Below are positions 1 to 10,559 of a stretch of DNA of 64,000 nucleotides, piece after piece (positions within the stretch are counted from its first letter, which is position 1; each line of letters begins with the position of its first letter). Source of the DNA: Datnioides undecimradiatus (Eukaryota; Chordata; Actinopteri; Lobotiformes; Datnioididae); the NCBI GenBank assembly GCA_008933995.1, contig WARS01000030.1, positions 1,939,501-2,003,500 on the forward strand, in the 5' to 3' direction. The position numbers were made by a program, and so were the translations under genes. Below the pieces are notes generated by a model. The model was not told the origin of the DNA and made no database searches. It saw only the letters and a list, made by a program, of their open reading frames with translations.

Positions 1-310
1 ACCATCCATCATCAACGGTTTGGCTGAAAGAGTGGTACAACTTTCAAAGAACTTTCAAAGAACTCATACAAAGTTACACAGAGCTTTGTTTAGCTGTCAC
101 ATCACCTCTCCACTGACAACTGGACTGTCTTCAGCTGAGATTATGATTGGTAGGAAATTGACTTGATCTCATACACCCTGACTTAAAGGTGGAAGCAAAA
201 CAAGCAAATCAAAAAGCTTACCATGAAAAACATGCCAAAGAATGAAACTTTGTGACAGGAAACTCATTCTATCCCCAAAACTATGGATCTGGACCTAAAT
301 ACAACCAAGG
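1..310 (+). pseudogene. Ty3/Gypsy integrase relict, upstream half
   Basis: Frame 3 reads a decayed retroelement integrase. An NGLAERVVQ-like stretch near position 20 is the usual sequence close to the catalytic glutamate. It is followed by a TTGLSSAEIMIGRKL stretch and a Lys/Gln-rich region. Stop codons interrupt the frame at about 163 and later. The reading stops making sense near 310, where LINE sequence begins. The C-terminal tail of the same kind of protein reappears at 1736, so the element was probably split by an insertion. The 5' part lies outside the window. The family is clear from motifs; the exact clade is not. Confidence 0.6.
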
Positions 311-314
311 AAAT

Positions 315-770
315 TATTGTTGACCCAGGGAGGAGGGGGGGGGGGCTGCACATATCACTGCAAATAGGTGAGACAGAGGTGGAGAGGGTGAAAACCTTCA
401 AATTCTTTGGCGTTCACATCAGTGAGGCTCTCACCTGTTCTCACAACACATAGCACATAATCAGGAAGTCCAAGCAACGGCCGCACTTCCTATTAAGGCT
501 GAGGAAATTTGGCATGCCAGCAAAACTTCTCAGCAACTTCTACAGGAGCACAATTGAGTGTCCTTACCAGCTCAATCACATTCTGGTATGGAAACTGCCT
601 GATCAGGACAGGAAGGCATTGCAGAAGCAGCCTTTCCCTCACTGCAGGACATTTACCAAACTAGGACCATCATGAGGGCCTACAACATCATCAGGGACAG
701 TACACACCCCCAACACAGCTTCTTCACACTTCTGCCTTCAGACAAACACTATGTAAGTATGACGTCCAGG
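315..770 (+). mobile_element. LINE ORF2 3' fragment (CR1/L2/Rex1 group), decayed
   Basis: Translation gives EVERVKTFKFFGVHISE, then HFLLRLRKFGMPAKLLSNFYRSTIE, read in pieces with stops. This is the region downstream of the reverse transcriptase core in fish CR1/L2/Rex1-type LINEs. A poly-G tract lies at its left edge (about 331-342). The fragment is 5'-truncated and has several frame breaks. It appears to continue as LINE 3' UTR after the insert at 779-1336. Confidence 0.55.
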
Positions 771-778
771 ACATCAAG

Positions 779-1336
779 TGGTGTTGTACGATACCAAATA
801 AATAAAGTGCCAGTATCGCCAATACCAATACGTTTTAATAATTAAGGTTGATGCATGATCAAATTGCTAAATCTGAATGAATTTTCATGAACTTAAAGTG
901 TTTTTATGATTTTTCCTTTGGATTATTAATTAATTAAAACCCAGGACAGAATTTGGTAAAAGTTTATAGGAAAATACTTTATTATCATAATAAAAGTTTT
1001 TGTTATGTAATACAAATACATTGTCATGTCTGAATTGTTTTATTAAATAAACAAAGTGCACAAAATTATCACTCGAGAACAAATTAAAACAAATTCTTTT
1101 TTTTAGGTAGAGTGTTCAGAAACAAAGGAGCAAAGTGCACCTGCTCCTGTGACAGGGGCGGTACTTGCACAGACACAGACAGCCAGGTCTCCTCTTTGAT
1201 GAAACCGTCGCAGTGCATACAGGAGAAAAAACTGAAACTAAAGTATCGATCTCATTACACTGGTATCAATCAATCAATATCAATACCAACAATGGTATTG
1301 ATATTATCAATATTCGGATTAATCCGCCCACCACTA
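779..1336 (+). mobile_element. hAT-like non-autonomous element with 8-bp target duplication
   Basis: The segment is flanked on both sides by the direct repeat acatcaag (771-778 and 1337-1344), the 8-base target duplication expected of hAT elements. The right end, read inward, starts tagtggtgggc; the left end starts with a similar tggtgttgtac, so the terminal repeats are imperfect. The interior is AT-rich and full of ataccaat/gatattga-type inverted words. The 107- and 129-codon frames here run through the TCTA microsatellite and are not genes. A diverged copy lies inverted at 8475-8815. Confidence 0.5.
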
Positions 1337-1359
1337 ACATCAAGGCTGAAAAATGGCGA

Positions 1360-1360
<1 letters not shown>

Positions 1361-1443
<83 letters not shown>
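1361..1443. repeat. (TCTA)n microsatellite
   Basis: About 20 perfect TCTA repeats. They lie in LINE 3' UTR-like DNA just right of the hAT-like insert. Confidence 0.95.
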
Positions 1444-1735
1444 GCTCTCTGCCCTTTGCAAACACTATACATGCAACTACAAAACTGACATCAAACCATA
1501 GCAATTGCACATGTAACTAAATTACTAAGTCAATTTTTTTTATCTACCTCAGATTTTGTCCCCTTTTCTCTTTGACTCCTGTTTTTCTCTTTTCTTTATA
1601 AGGGTTTTATGTTATATATTAAATTTCTTATTTTTATACTTTTTCTAGTAAAAGAGGATTAGCAAATTTCATTGTACAGTGTAACTGCCTGTTTTGCTGT
1701 CCGCATGGCAATAAAACCCTTGGATCTTGAATTTA
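1444..1735 (+). mobile_element. LINE 3' UTR remnant
   Basis: T-rich DNA ends in a fish-LINE-like terminus (gctgtccgcatggcaataaaaccc) with an AATAAA signal near 1710. Gypsy integrase sequence resumes directly after it. It is best read as the 3' end of the LINE that starts near 315. Confidence 0.45.
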
Positions 1736-2022
1736 AATGAATACCTGGACTGGTACAGGAGAGCACAGGACCAGTTTCCTACACCATGCTGCTGGGAAAT
1801 GGTAAAGTGGTTAGGAGATATGTAGATCAGCTGAGCCCAGAGCAAGAAGTGCCACTTCTGATACCAAATTCACCATGTGAAGAGGAGTGTGTGTTACCAT
1901 CAGCAGCAACCAGTGAGGAGCCACAGGATACAGTTGCTGCAAAACTGGATGACCTGCCCATGGTGAAACAAAACAAAAGGGGCAGTGCACCTGGTGGTTC
2001 ACCAATTGATGTGTTGTGCTGA
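1736..2022 (+). pseudogene. Ty3/Gypsy integrase C-terminal tail
   Basis: The frame reads a VSYTMLLGNGKVVRRYVDQL-like stretch. This is the C-terminal integrase motif (G-P-V-S-Y ... R-R-H/Y-V-D-Q) of Ty3/Gypsy pol, followed by an acidic, Pro-rich tail ending in a stop at 2022. It is colinear with the integrase relict at 1-310, with about 1.4 kb of LINE plus hAT between. No RT or RNase H follows, so this element has the usual order with integrase last, unlike the element at 55.5-61.6 kb. Confidence 0.55.
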
Positions 2023-2245
2023 CCTCAAAGGAACAGGAGGCACAGTTAAGACACTGTTCAGTTCAAGTAGTGTTGCAGTTGAGGTTATGTTGAGTTGTGA
2101 TAGCAATTGGAAGTGTGTACATTGGACATGTTGCACTGATATATGTTACAAGTGTTTATGTTCAGATCTAAGGTAGAAGAGAAGTGACTGTATGTGTAAT
2201 TGAAGCTCATGACCACTAAGGACTACAGTGTCACATGTACACAAG
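2023..2245. other. Gypsy 3' flank, nothing further recognised
   Basis: This could be the 3' untranslated part or LTR of the decayed Gypsy element. I see no polypurine tract or LTR boundary that I can defend. Confidence 0.3.
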
Positions 2246-2330
2246 GAATAGAATAGAATAGAATAGAATAGAATAGAATAGAATAGAATAGAAGTACTTT
2301 ATTAATCCCCTGAGGGAAATTGGGTACTAA
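2246..2330 (-). repeat. (GAATA)n microsatellite plus LINE 3' tail
   Basis: Nine GAATA units lead into agtactttattaatcccc. On the minus strand this reads as the ggggattaataaagtact terminus common to fish LINE 3' ends, followed by its pentamer tail. Only the last ~50 bases of the LINE are present. Confidence 0.65.
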
Positions 2331-2379
2331 GGAATATCCCAGTGTTACTGGCTCAAGATTAAGTCTCTGCAAGGTTTAA

Positions 2380-2686
2380 TTGATATCGGACAATATCGCA
2401 CCACGCACCCAAAGACCCCGCCATTGTATCATAAAGACAGACACCGTATTAATAAGTTGTGAATTTATGTATTGGTATCACAAACATTCATTTATTCAAT
2501 TCAAAGCTTCACACACCAGAGACATGGCGTCATTAAAATCACTCTGCCTGTTTTGCATTTATTGTCCACTTGATGGCACAGTAGAGCAAATGAAGCACCA
2601 TGAAGCTTTGGCCCATGAGTGGCCCAATTGGATGGAATGCTTCAATGCTTCATGAAGCTTCATCTCTGCATCACTAGCTATCAGAA
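2380..2686. repeat. Unclassified dispersed repeat
   Basis: The segment holds gatatcggacaatatcgc and repeated gaagcttcat/atgaagctt words resembling fish DNA-transposon ends. The short frames here have no recognisable domain. Satellite units begin directly after it. Confidence 0.3.
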
Positions 2687-5600
2687 TGACGCATTTTACT
2701 GTTCTGCCTTGATGAAGCACATTCAGTGTTTACTTCCAAAATCTGAAGAATTAGAAGTAAAAAGAAAACATTTGATCTCCGTAATTGGGGTTTCACTTCC
2801 TGAGTAAAGTTTTATTCATGTTTGAAAAGTTACTATTTGCTATATCAAAAGCAGTCAGTAGGTGGCAACATTGCCTGTTCTAACACTCCAATGTATACGA
2901 AATGTTAAAAAAAAACTATTGTAGGTTGTTCTTGCCTGAATTAATTTTTACAACTTGATTTTACAACTATTAAAAAACATTTAGAACCATAACAGAACAA
3001 TCAGTGCTATTTGAATGAGTGCATTTCAATGTTCCGAGTTGAAGAAGCATATCAAATGTATATTTCCTCATTCGGCAGACTTACTGAAACCAAACTCTTG
3101 TTGCATTCAAGTACATCAAAATGCGCACTATTCTGAGTTGGAAACCTGATTCTAACAATTTTCAGAAAATGACAGCTACTGCAAAACGGCCCACTTGAAT
3201 TAGTGCGTTGTACTGTTGTGAGCTGAAGATATATTGGGTATTTTCAAAATCTGCAGACTTACTCAAACCACCCTCATTTTCCCTTCAACAGGATCAAAAT
3301 ACACAGTATTCTGAGTTATAAATTTGATCCTAACATCTTTTGTCAGACAATGACAGCTATTTTGAAAGGGCCCATTTGAGTGAGTGCATTTTACTGTTGT
3401 GAGCTGAAGAAACAGATATACTAGGTATGTTCAAAATCTGACAACTTACTCAAACCACCCTCATTGTCCCTTCAACAAGATCAAAATGTACAGTATTCTG
3501 AGTTATAAACTTGATCCTAACAGCTTTTGTGACAAAAGTACTGCTTTTTCCGACAAGGCCCATTTGAGTGACTGCATTTTATTGTTGTGAGCTGAAGAAG
3601 TAGATATACTGGGTATTTTCAAAATCTGAAGACTTAATCAAACCAAACTCATTTTCCCTTCAACAACATCAAAATGCACAGTATTCTGAGTTGGAAAGTT
3701 GATCCTAACAGCTTTTGTTAGGAAATGACACTGTTTGCGACAGGGGCTATTTGAGTCAGTGCGTCTTACTATTCTGAGCAGAAGAGAAACAGTCCACAAA
3801 ATGGTCACTAAGGGGAGAGACCATCCTTTCTGTCATAACTCATTTGCAATGTATTTCGAGTGTTATCTTTACTACTTCCCTTTACTGTTGTGAGCTGAAC
3901 CAAACTCATTTTCCCTTCAACAACATCAAAGTGCACAGTATTCTGTACTGAAAAGTTTAATCTAACAGCTTTTTTAACGAAATGACTGCTTTTGCGACAA
4001 GGCCCCTTTGAGTGACTGCATTTTACTGTTGTGAGCTGAAGAAGCAGATATACTGGTTATTTTCAAAATCTGAAGACTTACTCAACAATATCAAAATGTA
4101 CAGTATTCTGAGTTGGAAACTCTATTCTAACAGCTCTTGTTTGAAAATGACAGCTTTTGCGACAGGGTCTATTTGAGTGAGTGTGTTTTACTGTTGTGAG
4201 CTGAAGAAGACGATATACTGCATATTTTCAAAATCTGAAGACTTAATCAAGCCAAACTCATTTTCCCTTCAACAACATCAAAATGCACAGTATTCTGCGT
4301 TGGAAACCTGATTCTAACAGCTTTGGTTAGGAATTGTCTACTTTTGTCATAGGGGTTTTTTGAGTCAGTGCGTTTTACTATTCTGAGCAGAAGAGAAACA
4401 GTCCACAAAATTGTCACTAGGGGACGAGACCATCCTTTCAGTCATAGCTCATTTGCAATGTATTTCGAGTGTTATCTTTACTACTTCCCTTTACTGTTGT
4501 GAGCTGAATTAAACTCATTTTCACTTACACAACATCAAAATCTGAACTGGAAAGTTGATTCTAACAGCTTTTGTAACAAAATGACTGCTTTTGCTACAAG
4601 GTCCATTTGAGTGACTGTGTTTTACTGTTGTGAGCTGAGGAAGCAGATATACTGGGTATTTTTAAAAAATCTGAAGACTGTTGTGGAGAAATTCTGATAC
4701 TAAAGGAGAAATCTTGTGAGAATGAGAGAAGTTCAAACAGACACGTAGCCAAGTAAAATCTGGAGAGGTTTTCCGCTGAACATAAAAAAGAAATATATAT
4801 AGTAAAACAATAACCAAGTATTCTTGTGTGGAGTGTGTCATATCACCTGATGTGGTGTGATGGAAGACTGTAGAAACAGTTACATGAAAACAGTTACATG
4901 AACAATCATATCACCAATGACGCTCTGTCTCTCCACCGTGACAGTGAACTCATGTGATTATCTGTATTGAAACAAACATCCTGTACTTTACTTGAAACAT
5001 TTGACTACAGAATATAATTTCCATTAGATTACTTAATCACACCCGCCATCAAACTCAAACATCAACATCAAAATGCACAGTATTCTGCGTTGGAAACTTG
5101 ATTTCAAAATCCTGTTGTTAGGAATTGTCTGCTTTTGTGATAAGGGTTATTTGAGTGAGTGTGTTTTACTGTTGTGAGCTGAAGAAGCAGATATACTGGA
5201 TAGTTTCAAAATCTGAAGACTTACTGAAACCACCCTCATTTTCCCTTAAACAAGATCTAAATGGACAGTATTCTGAGTTATAAACTTGATCCTAACAGCT
5301 TTTGTCAGACAATGACAGCTATTTCGAAAGGGTCCATTTGAGTGAGTGCGTTTTACTGCTGTGAGCTAAAGAAGTAGATAAACTGGGTATTTTCAAAATC
5401 TGAAGACGTACTCAAACCAAACTCATTTTCCCCTTAACATCATCAAAATGCACAGTATTCTCAGTTGGAAACTTGATTCTAAATCCTGTTGTCAGGAATT
5501 GTCTGCTTTTGTGATAAGGGTTATTTGAATGAATGTGTTTTACTGTTGTGAGCTGAAGAAGCAGATATACTGCGTATTTTCAAAATCTGAAGACTTAATC

Positions 5601-7437
5601 AAACCAAACTCGTTTTCCCTTCAACAACATCAAAATGCACAGTATTCTGAGTTGGAAACTTGATGCTAACAGCTTTTGTTAGACAATGACAGCTATTTCG
5701 AAAGGGTCCATTTGAGTGAGTGCGTTTTACTGTTCTGAGCTGAAGAAGTAGATAAACTGAAGACTTACTCAAACCAAACTCATTTTCCCGTTAACATCAT
5801 CAAAATGCACAGTATTCTCAGTTGGAAACTTGATTCTAAATCCGGTTGTCAGGAATTGTCTGCTTTTGTGATAAGGATTATTTGAATGAATGTGTTTTAC
5901 TGTTGTGAGCTGAAGAAGCAGATATACTGTGTATTTTCAAAATCTGAAGACTTACTCAAACCCACCTCATTTTCCCTTCAACAACATCAAAATGTACAGT
6001 ATTCTGAGTTGGAAAGTCTATTCTAACAGCTCTTGTTTGGAAATGACAGCTATTGTGACAGGGTCTTATTTGCGTGAGTGCGTTTTACTGTTGTGAGCTG
6101 AAGAAGTATATATACTGGGTATTTTCAAAATCTTCAGACTTACTCAAACCAAACTCATTTTCCCTTCAACAACATCAAAATGCACAGTATTCTGAGTTGG
6201 AAACTTGATCCTAACAGCTTTTGTTAGACAATGACAGCTATTTCGAAAGGGTCCATTTGAGTGAGTGCGTTTAACTGTCATGAGCTGAAGAAGGAGATAT
6301 ACTGTCTATTTTCAAAATCTGAAGACTTAATCGAACCAAACTCGTTTTCCCTTCAACAACATCAAAATGCACAGTATTCTGAGTTGGAAACTTGATGCTA
6401 ACAGCTTTTGTGACAAAATGACTGCTTTTGCGATAAGGCCCCTTTGAGTGACTGCGTTTTACTGTTGTGAGCTGAAGAAGCATATGTACTGAGTATTTTC
6501 AAAATCTGCAGACTTAGTTAAACTAAAGTCATTTTGCGTTCAACAACATCAAAATGTACAGTATTCTGAGTTGGAAACGCCATTCTAACAGCCCTTGTTT
6601 GAAAATGACAGCTTTTGCGACAGGGTGTATTTGAGTGAGTGCGTTTTACTGTTGTGAGCTGAAGAAGTAGATAAACTGAAGACTTACTCAAACCAAACTC
6701 ATTTTCCCGTTAACATCATCAAAATGCACAGTATTCTGAGTTGGAAACTTGATTCTAAATCCTGTTGTCAGGAATTGTCTGCTTTTGTGATAAGGGTTAT
6801 TTGAATGAATGTGTTTTACTGTTGTGAGCTGAAGAAGCAGATATACTGGGGATTTTCAAAATCTGAAGACTTACTCAGACCCACCTCATTTTCCCTTCAA
6901 CAACATCAAAATGCACAGTATTCTGAGTTGGAAAGTCTATTCTAACAGCTCTTGTTTGGAAATGACAGCTATTGCGACAGGGTCTGATTTGAGTGAGTGC
7001 GTTTTACTGTTGTGAGCTGAAGAAGTATATATACTGGGTATATTCAAAATCTGAAGACTTAATCAAACCAAACTCATTTTCCCTTCAACAGCATCAAAAT
7101 GCACAGTATTCTGAGTTGGAAACTTGATCCTAACAGCTTTTATTAGGAAATGAGAGCTTTTGTGATATGGGCAATTTGAGTGAGTGTGTTTTACTGTTGT
7201 GAGCTGAAGAAGCAGATATACTGGATAGTTTCAAAATCTCAAGACTTACTGAAACCACCCTCATTTTCCCTTAAACAAGATCAAAATGTACAGTATTCTG
7301 AGTTATAAACTTGATCCTAACAGCTTTTGTCAGACAATGACAGCTATTTCGAAAGGGTCCATTTGAGTGAGTGTGTTTTACTGTTGTGAGCTGAAGAAGA
7401 CGATATACTGCATATTTTCAAAATCTGAAGATTTACT
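2687..7437 (+). repeat. Diverged ~187-bp satellite array, left arm
   Basis: About 23 tandem units carry the recurring words ttttactgttgtgagctgaag, tcaaaatctgaagactta, cattttcccttcaacaac, atgcacagtattctgagttgg and ctaacagcttttgttagg. Spacing between successive gagctgaag words is 181, 188 and 187 bases (3220, 3401, 3589, 3776). Units differ by many substitutions and small indels, unlike the core at 11.28-31.68 kb. Most carry gttggaaacttgatt where the core carries gttggaaacgtcatt. Short frames here (for example 6271-6483) are periodic artefacts. Confidence 0.9.
4680..5050. mobile_element. Non-satellite insert in the satellite arm
   Basis: Satellite similarity stops at about 4678 in the middle of a unit and returns at about 5055. 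The ~370 bases between are unrelated to the monomer. The left edge is tgttgtggag and the right edge contains tcaaactcaaaca, loosely like an LTR (TGTT...AACA). I find no clear target duplication, so the class is unproven. Confidence 0.35.
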
Positions 7438-7585
7438 CAAACCAATGTCTATATCTATGTCTATATGTATATTGTTTAAATACAATAAGAATCACCCACA
7501 TTCATAGACCAATGCAGGCTGAATATTTAGTTTAGTATTGAACGTATTTGATGATCGGTGACATAGCTTTGGGCACGTTACTCAC

Positions 7586-7871
7586 ACAGCGGACTGTGGC
7601 CTTTCGTGTGTTCAGGCGGAGATTGTACGCTGGGACTGTTGTGGGACGCTCCTGAGAGGTGGAGGGCATGCTCAGGTTGGCCCGATAAGCAGCTGCCTGG
7701 CCTGTTGCTGTAGGCCTGCCATGGTTAAAAATGGAGCGAACTTCTTCTTCAGAAGAACGGGCAGTATTGGGCAGGGGTATCGGAAGGATTTTGTAACGCA
7801 TTCGGCAGTGTATTTATCATGTCCTCATTAGTTAATATTGCTGCAACGGGATTGCGGGCGGCCTGACTCAT
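7586..7871 (-). pseudogene. Decayed first exon of an unidentified, possibly transposon-borne gene
   Basis: On the minus strand an ATG at 7871 opens MSQAARNPVAAILTNEDM and continues as INTLPNALQNPSDTPAQYC. The sense shifts frame near 7750 and goes on as SSEEEVRSIFNHGRPTATGQ to a GTGAGT splice donor at 7580-7585. Composition looks coding (Ala, Pro, Ser, Asn-rich, few stops in the composite reading). I do not recognise the family. It sits in a non-satellite island (7440-8815) within the satellite domain. One frameshift means it is probably dead. Confidence 0.35.
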
Positions 7872-7898
7872 TGTCATTCAATTTACACACTGTTGCAC

Positions 7899-7936
7899 AA
7901 GATGGCTGCAGGCACTGCCGTGAAGTCTGACGTCAG
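7899..7936 (-). promoter_or_regulatory. CRE and YY1-like sites upstream of the 7871 start
   Basis: A palindromic TGACGTCA (7928-7935, a CREB/ATF site) and aagatggc (about 7900-7907, a YY1-like word) lie within 65 bases upstream of the minus-strand ATG at 7871. The pairing suggests the original promoter of this cassette. Activity is not shown. Confidence 0.35.
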
Positions 7937-8035
7937 TCAAGTTTCATTCAATATATTCAGGATTCATTCAAGAGTTTCATTCCATATATTCAAAGGTTTG
8001 ATTTCCTGAATGGCATGCCATAGTGTGTGTATATA

Positions 8036-8142
8036 TATATTTTATATTTCTTGTGTGCACTGTCCTTCTGGCTTTTTCTGCTGCTGTGGCACTGAAATTT
8101 CCCCGGTGTGGGACTAATGAAGGAAATCTAATCTAATCTATC
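8036..8142 (+). mobile_element. LINE 3' terminus with ATCTA tail
   Basis: The end cactgaaatttccccggtgtgggactaatgaagg is a typical 3' end of fish LINEs of the CR1/L2/Rex1 group. It is followed by aatctaatctaatcta. It is 5'-truncated to about 100 bases. Confidence 0.5.
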
Positions 8143-8443
8143 CATCCTCTGTGCCCGCTTTTTCCCTTTGTGGGGTCATGGGGTCGCTGGAGCCAATCTG
8201 GGCGAGGGCGGGGTACACCCTGGACAAGTCAGCCAGCTCATCGCAGGGCAAACACATAGACATACAACCATGCACACACTACAGGCATTTTTTTATAGCA
8301 ACCAATTAACCTATATGCATGTCTTTGGACTGTGGGAGGAAGCCAGAGTTCCCGGAGAGAGAACACGCAAACTCCACACAGGGAGCTGACCGGGAATCGA
8401 ACCCAGAGGCACGAGCGCTAACCACTGCACCACCGTGCCGCCC
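8143..8443 (-). mobile_element. tRNA-derived SINE
   Basis: Read on the minus strand from 8443, it has an A box (ggtgcagtggttagcgc) and a B box (ggttcgattcc) about 30 bases apart, the internal Pol III promoter of a tRNA-derived SINE. A body with cttcctcccacagtccaaag and a 3' part with cagcgaccccatgacccc follow, both widespread in teleost genomes. The length of about 300 bases fits a full copy. ATCTA-type repeats lie on both sides. The 73-codon frame inside it is not a gene. Confidence 0.75.
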
Positions 8444-8474
8444 TAATCCAATCTAATTTAATCTAATCTAAAAA

Positions 8475-8815
8475 AAAAAAGTTTTTTGAGTGATCATTTT
8501 GTGCACTTAAAAAAATCCAGACAATGTATGGGCAGGGGAAAAAATGTGACTGTTCTATTGTTTCTGAGCAAAAACTTTTATTACAAATATAAAGTATTTT
8601 CTATTTACCTATATACTTTCTGTCCTGGGTTTTAACTAATTAATAATCCAAAGGAAAAATCACATAAACACTTAAAGGTCATGACAGTTCATTCAGATTC
8701 AGCAATTTGATCATGTATGTAACTATTAAAAAGTATCAATATCAGTGATACTGGCCCTGTGTTTACATGGTATCAGATCAATACCAAACCTTCCTGTATC
8801 GCACACCACTAGAGT
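8475..8815 (-). mobile_element. Second, inverted copy of the hAT-like element at 779-1336
   Basis: The reverse complement matches 779-1100 closely: agtggtgtgcgatac at the end, then gatcaaattgctgaatctgaatgaa, tttttcctttggattatta and aaaacccaggacaga. The half corresponding to 1100-1336 is absent, so it is truncated. Diverged satellite resumes at about 8816. Confidence 0.55.
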
Positions 8816-9030
8816 GAATGCGCTTTACTGTTCTGAGCTGAAGAATCACATTACGTCTGTATTTCTTAAACGTGTCGACTTACTGAAACCAAACTCTGTT
8901 TGCCTTCATATGCATCCAGAAGTGCACTATTCACAGTTGGAACATAATTCTAAAGGCAAATGACCACTTTCTGTATCAGTGGTTTTTAATTGTGTATTTA
9001 TTTTCACTGAGGCACATGCTCTTTTTGTAT
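8816..9030 (+). repeat. Diverged satellite unit
   Basis: One degraded unit of the 187-base family (gcgctttactgttctgagctgaagaa, tgaaaccaaactc, cagttggaacataattctaa). It leads into the piggyBac-like fragment. Confidence 0.7.
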
Positions 9031-9049
9031 TGTCCCAAAAAAAAGTTGG

Positions 9050-9165
9050 AATGTGCTCCTAAAGAACACTCATCTGGACACTGCTGGGAGCTCCAGGGAT
9101 GACAAGAAGCCACAAATCATTCGGAATACAACCAGAACAACAGGGGAGCTGGCAACCATGACAAG
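9050..9165 (+). pseudogene. piggyBac-like transposase fragment, copy 1
   Basis: The frame reads NVLLKNTHLDTAGSSRDDKK then PQII; after a one-base slip the reading is YNQNNRGAGNHDK. This resembles the segment of piggyBac-family transposases containing the LLST-H motif, the KKPEII stretch and the YN-x-x-K-GGVD-x-x-D motif around the last catalytic aspartate. Here the GGVD is degraded. Only about 38 residues survive. Homologous pieces lie at 10390-10520, 32.5, 33.0 and 35.0 kb. Confidence 0.5.
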
Positions 9166-9780
9166 GTATTCTATTTTTTGAAACAATGCATTTCAAAGTT
9201 GCCTGACAACATAATTACATTTTTATTTGAATGATAAAGTATTTGGCCCTTGACAGTTTAAAATACTAATTTATTGTGCACGTCCTACATCTGACCCCAG
9301 TTCGGACTCACGGTAAGTTTGCATTAATGTTTGAATGGTTACACAACTTTTTAAGACTTACAATTTAATCCGAAAGACTTTATCAATTACAGCCTACCAG
9401 TTGTATTTGAATGAGTATATTTTACTGCTTCAAGATGAAGGTGCACATTTGTGTATTTCCTAAATCTTAAGATTTACTGATACCAAATTCTTTTTGCAAT
9501 CATATTTATCAAGATGGACAGTATTCTGAGTTGGATTGTAACAGCTTTCATAAGGAAAAGATTGCTTTTACTTTGAATGAGTGTAATTTTGTGGTTTGAG
9601 TTGCAGAAGCACATTGTTTAAATCTGAAGACTTACTGACACCAAACTCTGTTTGCCTTCATATCTGTCCAGATACACACTACTCTCAGTAAGAAACTTTC
9701 TAAAGGTTTTGGTTAGTAAATGACAGTCTTTACTATCAGTCCAATTCAAGTCAATGTATTTTGATGCTGAGAGTTCTCAC
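9166..9780 (+). repeat. Highly diverged satellite units
   Basis: About three degraded units (gactgtattctgagttgg-like, ttactgataccaaattc, tgccttcatatctgtcc) follow the piggyBac-like fragment. They retain the word order of the 187-base monomer. Confidence 0.55.
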
Positions 9781-9894
9781 ACATAATTATTGTTCATTAG
9801 CTAAACTGAATTTTGGATATTTTATGAAATCATACATTACCCATGTGACCTGGCCAACTGCAGGTGAGCCAATAGGCCAACGGGTCACTCTACT

Positions 9895-10054
9895 TTGACC
9901 TCAGTCGCACCTTCACATGCACACACACACACGCAGGCACACACACAAACATGCATTGAATACCAAAACTATCGCTGCCTAACAGACACCCCCATGCAAT
10001 CCACAAATGACACCTGTCTGAGACACACACCTCCTGTCCAAATAATGTGTTTGA

Positions 10055-10098
<44 letters not shown>

Positions 10099-10114
10099 CA
10101 CACACACACACACA
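9895..10114. repeat. CA-rich microsatellite block
   Basis: Interrupted CA repeats from about 9919, with a long pure run at 10055-10114. Frames of His-Thr or Val-Cys repeats on either strand are artefacts. The block has an inverted counterpart (TG run at 35430-35467) in the 35 kb arm. Confidence 0.9.
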
Positions 10115-10269
10115 TTAACTTAAAAGCTACAGATGAAAAAACATCACCCTTTGATCATCCTTTGCCTACATCTTGACAAGACAACAACAAACAAACAAAC
10201 TGAGTTTTGATGTGATCTTTGATCTTTCAAGGGGCCTGACACATTTGAACAATGAAGAGGAGCTACACT

Positions 10270-10520
10270 GCACTAGAAGTTTCTCATTTGAAACCCTGTG
10301 GAGGGTGAGAGAGACCAGAAGACCTACCTAGGAGGAGTGTCATGAGGAGAGGAGAAAAGTGAAAATTATGAGGATTATTCTTCAACTGTTGAGGAAGACG
10401 ATCTTGCAGAGTTTGAAGGTGCTTGCTTTTCATCGGGATACTGCTGTGAGCTACTGGCAAGACAAAAAGCCCAAAATCACTACAGTCAGAACAAAGGGGA
10501 AGTCAACAACCATGACAAGG
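10270..10520 (+). pseudogene. piggyBac-like fragment with acidic N-terminal part, copy 2
   Basis: This is the inverted counterpart of 34957-35310, with shared words such as tttgaaaccctgtggagg, gagagagaccagaa, cttgcagagtttgaagg and atcgggatactgctgtgagc. The reading has an acidic EED-rich part joined to HRDTAVSYWQDKK-like and KREVNNHDK-like transposase sequence. It has frame breaks and a deletion relative to the 35 kb copy. The join implies loss of most of the transposase. Confidence 0.5.
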
Positions 10521-10559
10521 TAATGGTATTTTTTATTCAATAGATTTCATTGTCGTGTT

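Noticed and set aside
1112-1501. 129- and 107-codon plus-strand frames
   Set aside because: They run through the hAT-like element and a TCTA microsatellite (Leu-Ser-Ile-Tyr repeats).
8143-8443. A tRNA gene at the A and B boxes
   Set aside because: No tRNA fold with acceptor pairing; the boxes head a 300-base SINE body.
9890-10176. Val-Cys and His-Thr repeat proteins on both strands
   Set aside because: Direct translation of a CA/TG microsatellite, as also at 35429-35626 and 46639-47002.
9150-10530. Splice donors after NHDK / NNLDK as exons of a duplicated host gene
   Set aside because: The acag/gta pattern is shared, but the peptides fit a piggyBac transposase segment better, and the copies are broken and mixed with satellite.
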